NCBI RefSeq assembly: GCF_016595215.1 | Contig: NZ_JAENHK010000010.1 | Span: forward strand, 833,136 to 897,135 | Reading direction: 5' to 3' | DNA: 64,000 nucleotides | DNA from: Chryseobacterium paridis | Lineage (GTDB): Bacteria > Bacteroidota > Bacteroidia > Flavobacteriales > Weeksellaceae | Shown here: one piece after another, positions 17,304-26,000 of the stretch | How positions within the stretch are numbered: position 1 is the stretch's first letter | How the letters are laid out: every line of letters begins with the position of its first letter | Notes under the pieces: model-generated | The model's database searches: none | Seen by the model: only the letters and a program-made list of their open reading frames with translations | What the model was told of the DNA's origin: nothing | Translations under genes and position numbers: made by a program

Positions 17304-18094
17304 TTATTCTGTCCAAAGATGTCCGGCAGAATAGGTCTTTGCTTTTCCTGCAATGATGACCCGCTCATTTTGATCTTCACAATATAACTTTCCAAGTCTT
17401 TCGGAGAGCTGCATTGCAAACATATCCTTTTTACCCAGTCTTTCTGACCAGAAAGGAATCAGTGAACAATGAGCAGAACCCGTTACCGGATCTTCCAGAA
17501 TGCTGGATTGTGAGGTAAAATATCTGGAAACAAAATCACTCCCATTTCCTTTCGCAGTTACAATCACACCACCTGGATCCAAATTGATGAGATCAAAGGT
17601 TGCTCGGTCAATTTTGATATTTCTTATTTCATCTTCTGTATCATATACCAAAACATAATCTCTTGATTGAAATACTTCTTTTGGCTGAATATTCAATGAT
17701 TTTGAAATAATTTCAGGCAATACAGAGGGTAATGGCATCCTTGAAGGAAAATCAAGATAATACAATCCATCCTTAAAGCTTACCTTCAATTCGCCACTTT
17801 TGGTTTCAAAAATAATTTCATTGCTTTTATAATTTAAAATTGAAATCAAACAATGAGCTGTTGCCAGGGTAGCATGTCCGCATAGAGATCCATCTCAATT
17901 TCAGGGGTAAACCACCGGAGATGTATTGTTGAACCATTTTCGATAAAAAATGCTGTTTCAGCCACCGCATTTTCCCTGGTAATTTTTAGAAGGGTTTCAT
18001 CAGGAAGCCATTCTTTTAAGGGGACTACACAGGCAGGATTTCCTCTGAAAAGTTCATCTGTAAATGCGTCTATCTGGTATAATTCTAATTTCAT
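17304..18094 (-). pseudogene. PhzF-family isomerase gene broken by a 2-bp frameshift
   Basis: The first part reads QIDAFTDELFRGNPACVVPL and LRWFTPEIEMDL, the second part resumes with a full PhzF C-terminal half (LEDPVTGSAHCSL). Between them the coding strand reads GATCTCTATGCGGACAT, where GATCTATGCGGACAT would give the expected DLCGH. A CT duplication (AGAG at 17884-17887 on the plus strand) explains the break, and in the other frame HATLATAHCLIS follows. The intact protein would be about 262 residues, normal for PhzF. It is either a recent pseudogene or a sequencing error; both halves are otherwise undamaged. Confidence 0.85.
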
Positions 18095-18193
18095 GATCAA
18101 GAATAAATTGTCTTCAGTAAAAGTAAAAATTTCTTTTCATCTTTACCACTTAACTGAAGACAATACTATTATAAAAAGAATTCTTTCAACTCA

Positions 18194-18682
18194 TTATTGA
18201 CCATTGATCTTTTTTGAAGTATCAATTCCAAATCCAACACATCCCTGCGATAGAAACATCGTTAAAAATAACAGATACAGTGTCTGTGGCAGATACAGAA
18301 AATAGCTCAGCCAGGTAAAAGGATCCATTTCATATACGCCCGTCTCCGGTTTAATGGGAATAAGTTCCTTAGGAATTGTATTGAGGTCATGGGTGAATAA
18401 GGCAACGAGTATAATGATGATTAAAAAGACCGAACTTATTCTCGTCCATAAACCAATCATTAAAAATAGTCCAAATATACACTCACAAAAAGCGGTAAAA
18501 TTAGCTGTAAATCCGGGAAACGGAAATCCAATACTGCTAATCGTATTGAACATATATCCCTGAAAAATAGGATGAAATAATTTGTTAAAGCCCGCAATAA
18601 AGAAGAATAATCCAATAAGGATTCTGCATATGATGTATATATTTTTGCTGTTTTTTTCGAATTTTGATGTGATTGTATTCAT
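18194..18682 (-). CDS. DoxX-family membrane protein
   Basis: The 162-residue product has four hydrophobic segments and the DoxX start RILIGLFFFIAGFNKLFHP followed by a second helix with CECIFGLFLMIGLWTR. DoxX proteins are small inner-membrane proteins tied to redox or detoxification functions that remain vague. It lies 93 bases upstream of the broken phzF-like gene in the same direction, so the two may have formed one transcript. Confidence 0.8.
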   Translation of the reverse strand: MNTITSKFEKNSKNIYIICRILIGLFFFIAGFNKLFHPIFQGYMFNTISSIGFPFPGFTANFTAFCECIFGLFLMIGLWTRISSVFLIIIILVALFTHDLNTIPKELIPIKPETGVYEMDPFTWLSYFLYLPQTLYLLFLTMFLSQGCVGFGIDTSKKINGQ

Positions 18683-18821
18683 TATTTTTTTAATTCATTT
18701 TAGATTAAATAACAAGCCCATGAAAGGGAGCCAGTCATGTTATGTAAGATTAATAATAGAGGAATAATGCTTATTCCTTTTTGTAAGTTTTCAGCATATA
18801 TTAGAGCTGAAACTTTGAGAA

Positions 18822-19196
18822 TTAAACTTTTATTTTAGGAGGAATCCAAATGGAATTAAAAAAAGAAGAATAGGGTGGATCGTTATATAAAAAGAAACGA
18901 CTTTCTAAGCTCTCTTCAAATCCTTTGAACCTAAAAGATGTAAACGAAGCCGTAAAAAATGATGAAAAATTAGAACAGTAATTTCCATTACATTTTATCG
19001 GAGTTCTGTTGTTTTCTTTGAGACTGGTTTGATCACATTCCTGATGAGCATTCGAATTAAAATGCTGGTAAGTACTGAATAGCGTTGTTGAAAAACTATT
19101 ATAACTTGTAGTAGATATAAACAAATGGGTTAGCATCAAAAATAGACTCAATACTCTTGTATAATGCAATAAACCAATCTGTTTAACCATAGGCAT
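18822..19196 (-). CDS. Small secreted Cys-containing protein, unknown
   Basis: The 124-residue product has an N-terminal hydrophobic segment (TRVLSLFLMLTHLFIS), a middle with ECDQ and KCNGNYC, and a C-terminus SSFFNSIWIPPKIKV. This layout (signal, Cys pairs, terminal PP) recalls the small HYC_CC_PP proteins such as the one at 63112, but the key HYC and CC motifs are absent. I do not recognise it. The start is MPMVKQ or the second Met at 19190. It stands alone between DoxX and AraC genes. Confidence 0.5.
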   Translation of the reverse strand: MPMVKQIGLLHYTRVLSLFLMLTHLFISTTSYNSFSTTLFSTYQHFNSNAHQECDQTSLKENNRTPIKCNGNYCSNFSSFFTASFTSFRFKGFEESLESRFFLYNDPPYSSFFNSIWIPPKIKV

Positions 19197-19294
19197 TTTT
19201 TAAAATGGATAACAAATATAATGAAATATTTATGGTAGTATACGTTCCTAATCGGTTTACAGGAAATCAGTATTTCATTAATGATAAAAACTTA

Positions 19295-20203
19295 TCAATT
19301 AAAAGTCTGTCTGAACTCAAGTGGAGACAGGGAAGTCTTGTTTTTAAATAAACGATGTAATGATTGTGAATGTTCAAAACCAAGATGAAAGGCAATTTCC
19401 GATACCGACATTGAGGTCGTAGATAAGAGTTCCTTCGCTTTTTCTATTAACCTGTTTTGTACATGCTGTTGAGTAGTTTGTCCCGTATGGACACGCAACA
19501 TATCACTAAGATAATTAGGACTGATGTGCAGCTCATTCGCTATAAATTGCACCGATGGAATCCCATTGATTATCAGATTATCATTTTTAAACTGATCATC
19601 CAACAATTTCTCCAACTGAGTTAAAAGATCACTATTTACTTTTTTCCTTGTTAAAAATTGACGGTTATAAAAACGATCACAGTATTTCAGAAGCAGATCA
19701 ATATTAGAGATCAGTAAATCCTGGGTGAAAACATCCATATTATTTTCTGTTTCTCTCCTGATATTAGCCATGATATCTGTGACTGAATTTTCTTCATTTT
19801 CCGAAAGATGTAAAGCCTCGTTAGCCGAATACGAAAAATAACCATAATCCTTTATAACAGAAGCAATCGGGTAGCCTTGTAGAAAATCTGGATGAATCAC
19901 TAATACATTTCCTTTGACATCAGAAAGCAAAATATCTTCAAACTGAACCACCTGATGGGGCGCAATAAAATACATAATCCCACCATCAAAATCATAATAT
20001 TGCTGACCATATCTGAACTTTCCGGCACAATCACTTTTAATGACAATCACATAAAAATCTGTAGTAATAGCACGAAGAAAAGTCTCAGGAGGTACAGAAA
20101 TCTCATTAAAATCAAAAACACTGATCAGTGGATTGGAAGGTTTTTTAAGCTTCAGGTAATGATGCATTTTTGCAATTGAAGTTACTTTTTCAGGAGCTTT
20201 CAT
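19295..20203 (-). CDS. AraC-family transcriptional regulator
   Basis: The 302-residue protein has an N-terminal cupin-like sensor with FRYGQQYYDFDGGIMYF and a C-terminal double helix-turn-helix at about 200-302 (FIANELHISPNYLSDMLRVHTGQ, MSVSEIAFHLGFEHSQSLHRLFK). It lies 29 bases downstream of the NAD(P)-binding protein gene in the same direction, so they may be cotranscribed. The effector is unknown. Confidence 0.9.
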   Translation of the reverse strand: MKAPEKVTSIAKMHHYLKLKKPSNPLISVFDFNEISVPPETFLRAITTDFYVIVIKSDCAGKFRYGQQYYDFDGGIMYFIAPHQVVQFEDILLSDVKGNVLVIHPDFLQGYPIASVIKDYGYFSYSANEALHLSENEENSVTDIMANIRRETENNMDVFTQDLLISNIDLLLKYCDRFYNRQFLTRKKVNSDLLTQLEKLLDDQFKNDNLIINGIPSVQFIANELHISPNYLSDMLRVHTGQTTQQHVQNRLIEKAKELLSTTSMSVSEIAFHLGFEHSQSLHRLFKNKTSLSPLEFRQTFN

Positions 20204-20232
20204 CTTTGTAGTTTATGATTTAAATATTCGGG

Positions 20233-21165
20233 TTAATAACCTTGTTGCTCTTTTTTGATCTGTTCTATTCCTTTTCTGTAAGTCGTTACTTCAAAATCCG
20301 GAAACCTTTTCCTGAATTTAGAATCATCAAACAGATTATCATATCCATATCTTGGAAGCAGCTCTTTCAGTTCCTGTGCATTTTCATTGAAGAGCGCACT
20401 GAGCCTGAATGCAAATTTAGGAATCGTAGTATATTTTAATTCTTGTCCATAAATTTCTGAGGCTAGTTCAATAAATTGCTTATAGGTTAATTTATGGTTA
20501 TCTACGGGCAGATGCCAAGTTTGTCCATATGCATCCGGTGTATTCCCTATTAGAGCAGTCGCCTTACTTGCATCAGGAGTCCAGATTAGGCTTCTTAATT
20601 TATCATCCCTCAACGGAACTTTTAGCTTTTTACCCTCTTTTATAGCATCAAAAATAAGAGCATTGGTAATACTTTGTGTTTTTCCAGGCCCGTAGAACTC
20701 CGGAGCCCTGCAAATTACCACATCCATTTCTCTCAATTTCATTTCTTTTAAAACCATTTCTGCCATTTCCTTTCTCACTTTTCCTTTTCTTCCTACAGGA
20801 GCAAAGGGAGTATCTTCTGTGAGAAGATTATTATTTTGCGGATACATATAGGTATTATCAAAGAACACCAGTTTAGCTCCATTCACTTTACAGGCTTCAA
20901 TTACATTTTTTGTAATAGTAGGAAATCGTTTTTCCCACAAATCCGTATTCATAGGCAACCCCAAAGTAAAATAGGCAATCTGACTGCCTTTTACAGCTTC
21001 AATAGCATTTTCTTTAACAAATAAATCGGCAGAAAATGTAGTATCTGTATCATTCACTTTCTTTGGATTTCTGCTTACAATCCTGATATCGGAAGTGAAA
21101 TTCTTTTTCAGCTCCCTTGCCAGTTCTTCGCCGATTTGGCCATTAGCACCTAATATAGTTTGCAT
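20233..21165 (-). CDS. NAD(P)-binding epimerase/reductase-like protein
   Basis: The start is at MQTILGANGQIGEEL, which puts the Rossmann GxxGxxG (GANGQIG) at residues 5-11; a longer frame adds a non-homologous tail. The 310-residue product belongs to the atypical/extended short-chain dehydrogenase group, with FFDNTYMYP and RAPEFYGPG typical of NAD-dependent epimerases. The substrate is unknown. Downstream lies an AraC regulator in the same direction. Confidence 0.85.
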   Translation of the reverse strand: MQTILGANGQIGEELARELKKNFTSDIRIVSRNPKKVNDTDTTFSADLFVKENAIEAVKGSQIAYFTLGLPMNTDLWEKRFPTITKNVIEACKVNGAKLVFFDNTYMYPQNNNLLTEDTPFAPVGRKGKVRKEMAEMVLKEMKLREMDVVICRAPEFYGPGKTQSITNALIFDAIKEGKKLKVPLRDDKLRSLIWTPDASKATALIGNTPDAYGQTWHLPVDNHKLTYKQFIELASEIYGQELKYTTIPKFAFRLSALFNENAQELKELLPRYGYDNLFDDSKFRKRFPDFEVTTYRKGIEQIKKEQQGY

Positions 21166-21503
21166 AATTGTATGTTTATTTCTGACTTTTATTCTTATGC
21201 AAAATTCGGGCATAACTTATAAGAAACTGTAACTCAATCATCCGAATTTGTAACCTCATCTCTGTTCTTGCATTTTAAATGCATCTTTTTCAAACCTTAT
21301 TCTTGAGCCACTCTGTATCTATAATAGTGATGAATTTAATTGAATGACTAATAAAATGAATATTTAACCTTATTTATTCTAAGAAAAAATACCGGAAAAT
21401 CCTGTACTAAACTGCATTCTTGGCTGTTGTGAAGGAGGTCTATTTATCCTAAACTTGTATATTTGCCAAAATAGTAAATTCATTCACAACACAAAAATTA
21501 TTA
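21166..21503. other. Intergenic region, no gene seen
   Basis: AT-rich stretch between a minus-strand and a plus-strand gene, so it should hold two divergent promoters. The only element I can point to is TATATTTG at 21458-21465, a -7 box for the gene at 21504. No matching TTTG is found 20 bases upstream. Confidence 0.6.
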
Positions 21504-22004
21504 ATGGTTCCAGCCAATGCTTCCCATAAGCTTATCCCGATGACTACCTTCGTTCTTGAATATTATTCACACGAGGGATATGCTGATCTTCAGACGTTAA
21601 ATCTGATGAATAATTATGCTAATCTTCTGAAGCATCCTTTAACGCTTGGAATGTTCATTCCTGTCGATGCAGACGGAAATGTGTTGAAAGAACCTAAAAA
21701 TTATGTGAGCTGGAAATCACTTGAACATAACACAAAACATATCAATGAAAACTCTGCAGTACCTGGATTTGAAGAAAACAACATATACCAAAGAGCAGAA
21801 CAAAATTGTTTTTTTGAAGGTTTTAAAGTAGCTTATAATGGCTATTCAGTAGTCAGAATCGTGGCCTCTTATGACGATGCTATCGAATTATCTTTTAACA
21901 AAATTGATCAAAAATTTCAGACATTCGAAGACATTGAATCTCTTACAGTTTTCGATGAAATATATTTAAGTGCTACTGCTCTAAAAGCTATTGGTATCAA
22001 GTAA
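21504..22004 (+). CDS. Conserved-looking protein of unknown function
   Basis: This soluble, acidic, 166-residue protein has no signal peptide and no motif I recognise. Features include VLEYYSHEGYADLQTLNL and PKNYVSWKSLEHNTK. The family start could instead be the second Met at 21540 (MTTFVLEYYS). Codon use looks like that of its neighbours. It lies 91 bases ahead of the second leader peptide gene and may be on the same RNA. Confidence 0.6.
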   Translation: MVPANASHKLIPMTTFVLEYYSHEGYADLQTLNLMNNYANLLKHPLTLGMFIPVDADGNVLKEPKNYVSWKSLEHNTKHINENSAVPGFEENNIYQRAEQNCFFEGFKVAYNGYSVVRIVASYDDAIELSFNKIDQKFQTFEDIESLTVFDEIYLSATALKAIGIK

Positions 22005-22095
22005 TAGTATTCTTAGACAGATTTTTTTAAATGATTTACAGTTGGTTATGAAAATATTTATCATATTTACATCACAAACCACTCAATTATTTACA

Positions 22096-22230
22096 ATGAA
22101 AAATCTTAAACAAATCTCAAAAGAGGATTTAAAAACAATCAAAGGAGCTGCTTCGGTATGCTCTAAAGGATATTACTGGTGTACACCATCCGGAGGCTGT
22201 ATTCCTGAAGCACAAACTTGTTGTTTATAA
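22096..22230 (+). CDS. GG-type leader peptide with five-Cys core
   Basis: The 44-residue precursor begins MKNLKQISKEDLKTIKGA, the same leader type as at 27783. Cleavage is expected after GA. The core has cysteines in the order C-X6-C-X5-C-X6-CC. I chose this Met because it starts the leader motif; the longer in-frame frame upstream does not resemble it. No exporter or modifying enzyme is nearby. A bacteriocin-like secreted role is inferred. Confidence 0.75.
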   Translation: MKNLKQISKEDLKTIKGAASVCSKGYYWCTPSGGCIPEAQTCCL

Positions 22231-22273
22231 ACAGAAAGACACTTTATAACGATCAGTAAAAGATTGTAAAACT

Positions 22274-22299
22274 TAAAGCTCTACTTAGTGGGGCTTTTT
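22274..22299 (+). terminator. Weak hairpin terminator after the five-Cys peptide
   Basis: AAAGCTC and GGGCTTT pair around a short loop and are followed by TTTCT. The stem overlaps the end of the convergent gene at 22281, as expected between converging transcripts. The stem is imperfect. Confidence 0.45.
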
Positions 22300-22748
22300 C
22301 TATGAAAATCATCCATATTTTTCTTCAGTGTTTCTTTAAAATAGTTAAAAGCATCCATTTCACTCTGAGTATTACTCAATGGTTGGGAGGCACGGGGATG
22401 ACTTATCGCCCAATGGTATGATCGCTTACCGACTACACGAAGTATAAAGCCTGGATAAAGAAAGTACCATGGAGCTATTATTTCTATCATATTTTCATAG
22501 GGAATTCTTCCATAAAGCGCTGATTCAAGATAATCCGGATAGAATATAATACGCTCTTTTCTCCCCATCCATCTTACCAATACAACAACCAGAATAATAA
22601 ATTCTGTAATACCGATACCCAATAACCAATTGATAGGAATATCTATAATTTTCCCTGATATAATCGTTACAAAAAGAAGTAGAGGAATTAGTATTACGCC
22701 TATTACCGCACGTCTGTTATCTGGTAAAACAAATTCAAAAGTATGCAT
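22281..22748 (-). CDS. Small membrane protein, unknown
   Basis: The 155-residue product has two N-terminal membrane helices (AVIGVILIPLLLFVTIISG and GIGITEFIILVVVLV) and a C-terminal soluble part with IPYENMIEIIAPWYFLYPGFILRV resembling PH-like membrane-associated domains. That resemblance is weak. The ATG at 22748 is used; the codon before it is TTG. It is a single gene, convergent with the five-Cys leader peptide gene. Confidence 0.55.
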   Translation of the reverse strand: MHTFEFVLPDNRRAVIGVILIPLLLFVTIISGKIIDIPINWLLGIGITEFIILVVVLVRWMGRKERIIFYPDYLESALYGRIPYENMIEIIAPWYFLYPGFILRVVGKRSYHWAISHPRASQPLSNTQSEMDAFNYFKETLKKNMDDFHRKSPTK

Positions 22749-23014
22749 CAATAATAATTACAATATAAAAGCAAATATACTCAACCTTTCCCGTCGTATA
22801 AAATATTTCAAATGAACTATGGATATTGTAACACAAGCTCTATCAGTAATACTACCTATTTCCCATTGAGTAGAAATACTCTTGCTGTTCTTTGTTTCCC
22901 ATTGTAACTTTATCCTATCTTATTTTAGGAACAATAACCATGGAGACCAGAAACCATTATAAAACGGGGCGCCATTCCGAAAAGCCATATGAGTAGGGAG
23001 AAAAAACTAATATT

Positions 23015-24337
23015 ATGAATCATGTAAAGTACAGGGTTGGAAAATGGCTTCCATCCGACAGGAATTTTCTAAATAACTGGATAGAGAAAAAAATCATTCA
23101 GGCTAAAAAGTCTAATCTTCCAATGAATCCGGCTATTGCAGACCTTAGAGATGCCATATACAATGATCCTATTTTATGGATGAGTTTTACAAGCATGTAT
23201 GATGAGATTCCACAAGGGTATAATGAGCCTGTAAAAAACTTTGAAACCATGCTTCTTATTATGAATCAGATTTTACAGGAAGCTCCATGTTACAGTACCA
23301 TAGAGAATACAATTGGATTAGTTGGTTTCCCCATTAATGCTATTTTGGATTGGGCTATGGGTACCAGTGGTGGATATCTCGCATTCACCAATACATTAGT
23401 GAATGAAAAATTAAATGTGATCCTCAACGAATGGAAAGTATTTCTGCAGTCCGACGCTTCAAAATACGTTTTGGTAAACGGACCTATATTTCAGCCACAA
23501 CCTGACTATACCAATCCGGTGGGCTGGTTTTCACCAGAAGCACTTGAAGCTATCGCAGCTATGGACCCATTAAGAGGTCAGGGTAACGATCCAGAAAATG
23601 CACTGGCTAATTTCATCTATAATTATCAATGCAGACCCGATCTTCCTAATTTTGGGTATACTAGCTGGGATGATTTTTTCACCCGTGAATTCAATCCCGG
23701 CGTAAGAGAGGTAAGTGATGCAGACAAAGACCCATCAGTGATTGTAAGTGCCTGCGAATCGGCTCCCTATAATTGTGTGACTAATGCCATGATGAGAGAT
23801 AAGTTCTGGATGAAGGGGCAACCATATTCTCTGTTGGATATTATGAACAATCATCCGTTATCACAACAATTTGGAGATAACAGTACAGTCTATCAGGCAT
23901 TTCTTTGTGCTAAAACTTATCACCGTTGGAACAGTCCTGTAGATGGTAGAGTAGTAGCTATTCAGAATGTTCCCGGAACCTATTATGCGGAAGCCCCTGT
24001 TGAAGGATATGATCCGGCAGGTCCAAATGACTCTCAGGGGTACATCGCTGAATTGGCTGCCCGTGCCTTAATCTTTATTCAATCTGATAATGAAAAAATA
24101 GGGTTAATGTGCTTTGTCGCTATCGGTATGGCGGAAGTTTCCAGCTGTGAAATCACCGTAAAGGTAGGAGATCACATCAAAAAAGGAGACCCAACAGGTA
24201 CATTCCATTTTGGAGGCTCTACCCATTGCTTAATTTTCAGACCGGGAGTGAATATTGATTTTGACTTCCATGGACAAACACCGAGTTTGAATACGTATAA
24301 TATTCCGGTGAAATCAAAGATTGGTGTCGTTTCTTAA
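23015..24337 (+). CDS. PsiD-like pyruvoyl-dependent decarboxylase
   Basis: The 440-residue protein is of the phosphatidylserine decarboxylase superfamily but has the extra N-terminal domain (about 30-180) of the PSD-like amino acid decarboxylases. TYHRWNSPVDG (from 301), NVPGTYYAEAP and FHFGGST (397-403) line up with fungal tryptophan decarboxylase PsiD, which is almost the same length. Self-cleavage before Ser402 of GGST would form the pyruvoyl group. No membrane segment is seen, so it is likely a soluble amino acid decarboxylase rather than a lipid enzyme. The substrate, perhaps an aromatic amino acid, is inference. It stands alone with its own terminator. Confidence 0.85.
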   Translation: MNHVKYRVGKWLPSDRNFLNNWIEKKIIQAKKSNLPMNPAIADLRDAIYNDPILWMSFTSMYDEIPQGYNEPVKNFETMLLIMNQILQEAPCYSTIENTIGLVGFPINAILDWAMGTSGGYLAFTNTLVNEKLNVILNEWKVFLQSDASKYVLVNGPIFQPQPDYTNPVGWFSPEALEAIAAMDPLRGQGNDPENALANFIYNYQCRPDLPNFGYTSWDDFFTREFNPGVREVSDADKDPSVIVSACESAPYNCVTNAMMRDKFWMKGQPYSLLDIMNNHPLSQQFGDNSTVYQAFLCAKTYHRWNSPVDGRVVAIQNVPGTYYAEAPVEGYDPAGPNDSQGYIAELAARALIFIQSDNEKIGLMCFVAIGMAEVSSCEITVKVGDHIKKGDPTGTFHFGGSTHCLIFRPGVNIDFDFHGQTPSLNTYNIPVKSKIGVVS

Positions 24338-24422
24338 TTAATTGAAAGTTGAAAGTTGAAAATGGAAAATTGGAGCATCTTTAGATCTTCTAATTCGACA
24401 AAATATATTTTAAATTTTAGAG

Positions 24423-24453
24423 AAAGACCTCAAAAAAATTTGAGGTCTTTTTT
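24423..24453 (+). terminator. Terminator of the PsiD-like gene
   Basis: AAAGACCTCAAA and TTTGAGGTCTTT form a perfect 12-bp stem around AAAA and run into TTTTT. A short GTTGAAA heptad repeat lies between the stop and this hairpin at 24341-24370. Confidence 0.9.
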
Positions 24454-24506
24454 AATAGATTGGTCTGTGTCAGTTAGAATACACGTCTGTTTATATAGTA
24501 AAAATC

Positions 24507-25238
24507 TTATAATTTAGAAATAAACCTTTTAAAACTGGTTTGATATTCTTCTCTTCCTTTCAAATCACCATGCCCGCCCTTAGAAATTACAATCATTTCT
24601 TTTTGAGGAGTAACAAGATTAGCCAATATTCTTTCGGAATGGTCGGGAGTTATAATATCATCCAATTCCCCATGAATCAGTAGAGTAGGAATACTAATCT
24701 CATGGGCTCTTTTTGCAGTATTCAATTGATAATCTGGCGCCTGATTTCCAAAAATACTGATTTCAGCAATAGAGGAGTAAGGACTTTCTAAAATAACCGC
24801 TTTAGCCCTTTTCTTTGTAGCCAGATAAGCGGCCATTGAAGTTCCCATTGAATATCCATAAAGAATAATATTTTCCGGCTGATACCCTAATTGTAATGCA
24901 AAGTCATACACATGCTCTGCATCACTATACATATTTTGTTCACCATCAATCGATCCTGTTGATTTTCCAAAGCCTCGGTAATCGGTAACTAAAACATTAT
25001 ATCCCCAGTCCAGTATCATCCCATGATTATCAAAAAAATTCTGCATATTTTTCGCATTTCCTTGAAAATAGACTAAAAGCAATGGGCTTTTTGTAGTCTT
25101 ATAATAAAGACCATGCAAGATTACTTCAGGGGTAACCTGAATAGAGACTTCTTCAACATTCTCAGGTAATTCAAATTGATAATCCTGAGACAAAGGAATA
25201 GGCTCAAAAATAAGTTCAGTTTGTTTTGTAATATCCAT
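24507..25238 (-). CDS. Alpha/beta hydrolase
   Basis: The 243-residue hydrolase has the nucleophile elbow GYSMGTS, an Asp-containing HGELDDIITPDHSE and a late His in GGHGDL. The oxyanion area reads VYFQGNAKNMQNF. It resembles the serine aminopeptidase/BEM46-like group without signal peptide. The TetR gene at 25243 ends 4 bases upstream, so the two form one operon. Substrate unknown. Confidence 0.9.
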   Translation of the reverse strand: MDITKQTELIFEPIPLSQDYQFELPENVEEVSIQVTPEVILHGLYYKTTKSPLLLVYFQGNAKNMQNFFDNHGMILDWGYNVLVTDYRGFGKSTGSIDGEQNMYSDAEHVYDFALQLGYQPENIILYGYSMGTSMAAYLATKKRAKAVILESPYSSIAEISIFGNQAPDYQLNTAKRAHEISIPTLLIHGELDDIITPDHSERILANLVTPQKEMIVISKGGHGDLKGREEYQTSFKRFISKL

Positions 25239-25242
25239 TGAT

Positions 25243-25815
25243 TTATTGATTATTTGGCATTTTGTTTTGGTTTAAGAACTGTTCAGCATTTTTACGAGCC
25301 AGTTGAATTGGCCAATCGTCTTTGAAAATTTTACTGTCTACAGTTGCTGCTTCATACAATAGGTAAATAGTATCAGATACTTCACGGGCTTGCATTACCC
25401 CAATATCTATTTTTGTTGTTATCTGGTATAGCAATTCCCTGAATCTTTGTTTATGAGCAACTACCATTTCTGTTATTTGATCGTCCTGGTCTGTAACTTC
25501 AGTCAGAATATTGATCAAACGACAGCCGTTAAATTGGTTGATTTTTGCGTACTTTTCTAAAAATGAAAAAATGGCTAGCAGTTTTTCAGCAGGATCAGAC
25601 CAAAGTTCCAGCTCCTTTTCAAGTCCTTTGAACCATTGATCACTTGATTGCTTCACGTAGGCATGGCCAAGATCTTTTTTTGAGGGAAAATGATTATACA
25701 GACTTCCTTTAGCCACATTGGCCTCGTCAATAATCTGATTGATTCCCGTTGTTTGATATCCCTGAAAATAGAAAAGCTTATCAGCTGTTTCCATAATACG
25801 ATCTTTTGTATTCAT
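25243..25815 (-). CDS. TetR/AcrR-family repressor
   Basis: The 190-residue protein has the N-terminal TetR helix-turn-helix (FYFQGYQTTGINQIIDEANV, then GSLYNHFPSKKDLG). The C-terminal ligand domain is not assignable. It is the first gene of a two-gene operon with the hydrolase at 24507. A perfect inverted repeat at 25846-25861, just upstream, is a likely self-operator. Confidence 0.92.
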   Translation of the reverse strand: MNTKDRIMETADKLFYFQGYQTTGINQIIDEANVAKGSLYNHFPSKKDLGHAYVKQSSDQWFKGLEKELELWSDPAEKLLAIFSFLEKYAKINQFNGCRLINILTEVTDQDDQITEMVVAHKQRFRELLYQITTKIDIGVMQAREVSDTIYLLYEAATVDSKIFKDDWPIQLARKNAEQFLNQNKMPNNQ

Positions 25816-25845
25816 ATGACAAAAGTAATATTTTATTTCACAAAT

Positions 25846-25861
25846 TAGACATAATTGTCTA
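25846..25861. promoter_or_regulatory. Likely TetR operator (TAGACA-TAAT-TGTCTA)
   Basis: Perfect 6-bp inverted repeat with a 4-base spacer, 31 bases upstream of the TetR start. Its size and position fit self-repression of the TetR-hydrolase operon. Confidence 0.6.
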
Positions 25862-26000
25862 TTTTTACATATAAAATTATTTTCAGTAAGCTATCAGACA
25901 TACTACGAATTTGAACAAGCAATCAATTCTAATATAAATGCAAAAACCTGTAAAATCAGAATTACAGGTATATTGAATATTTTTACTGAGGCTTAAAGTA

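Noticed and set aside
17304-18094. Two separate genes in place of the phzF-like pseudogene
   Set aside because: Each part is only half of one PhzF protein and they rejoin with a 2-base change.
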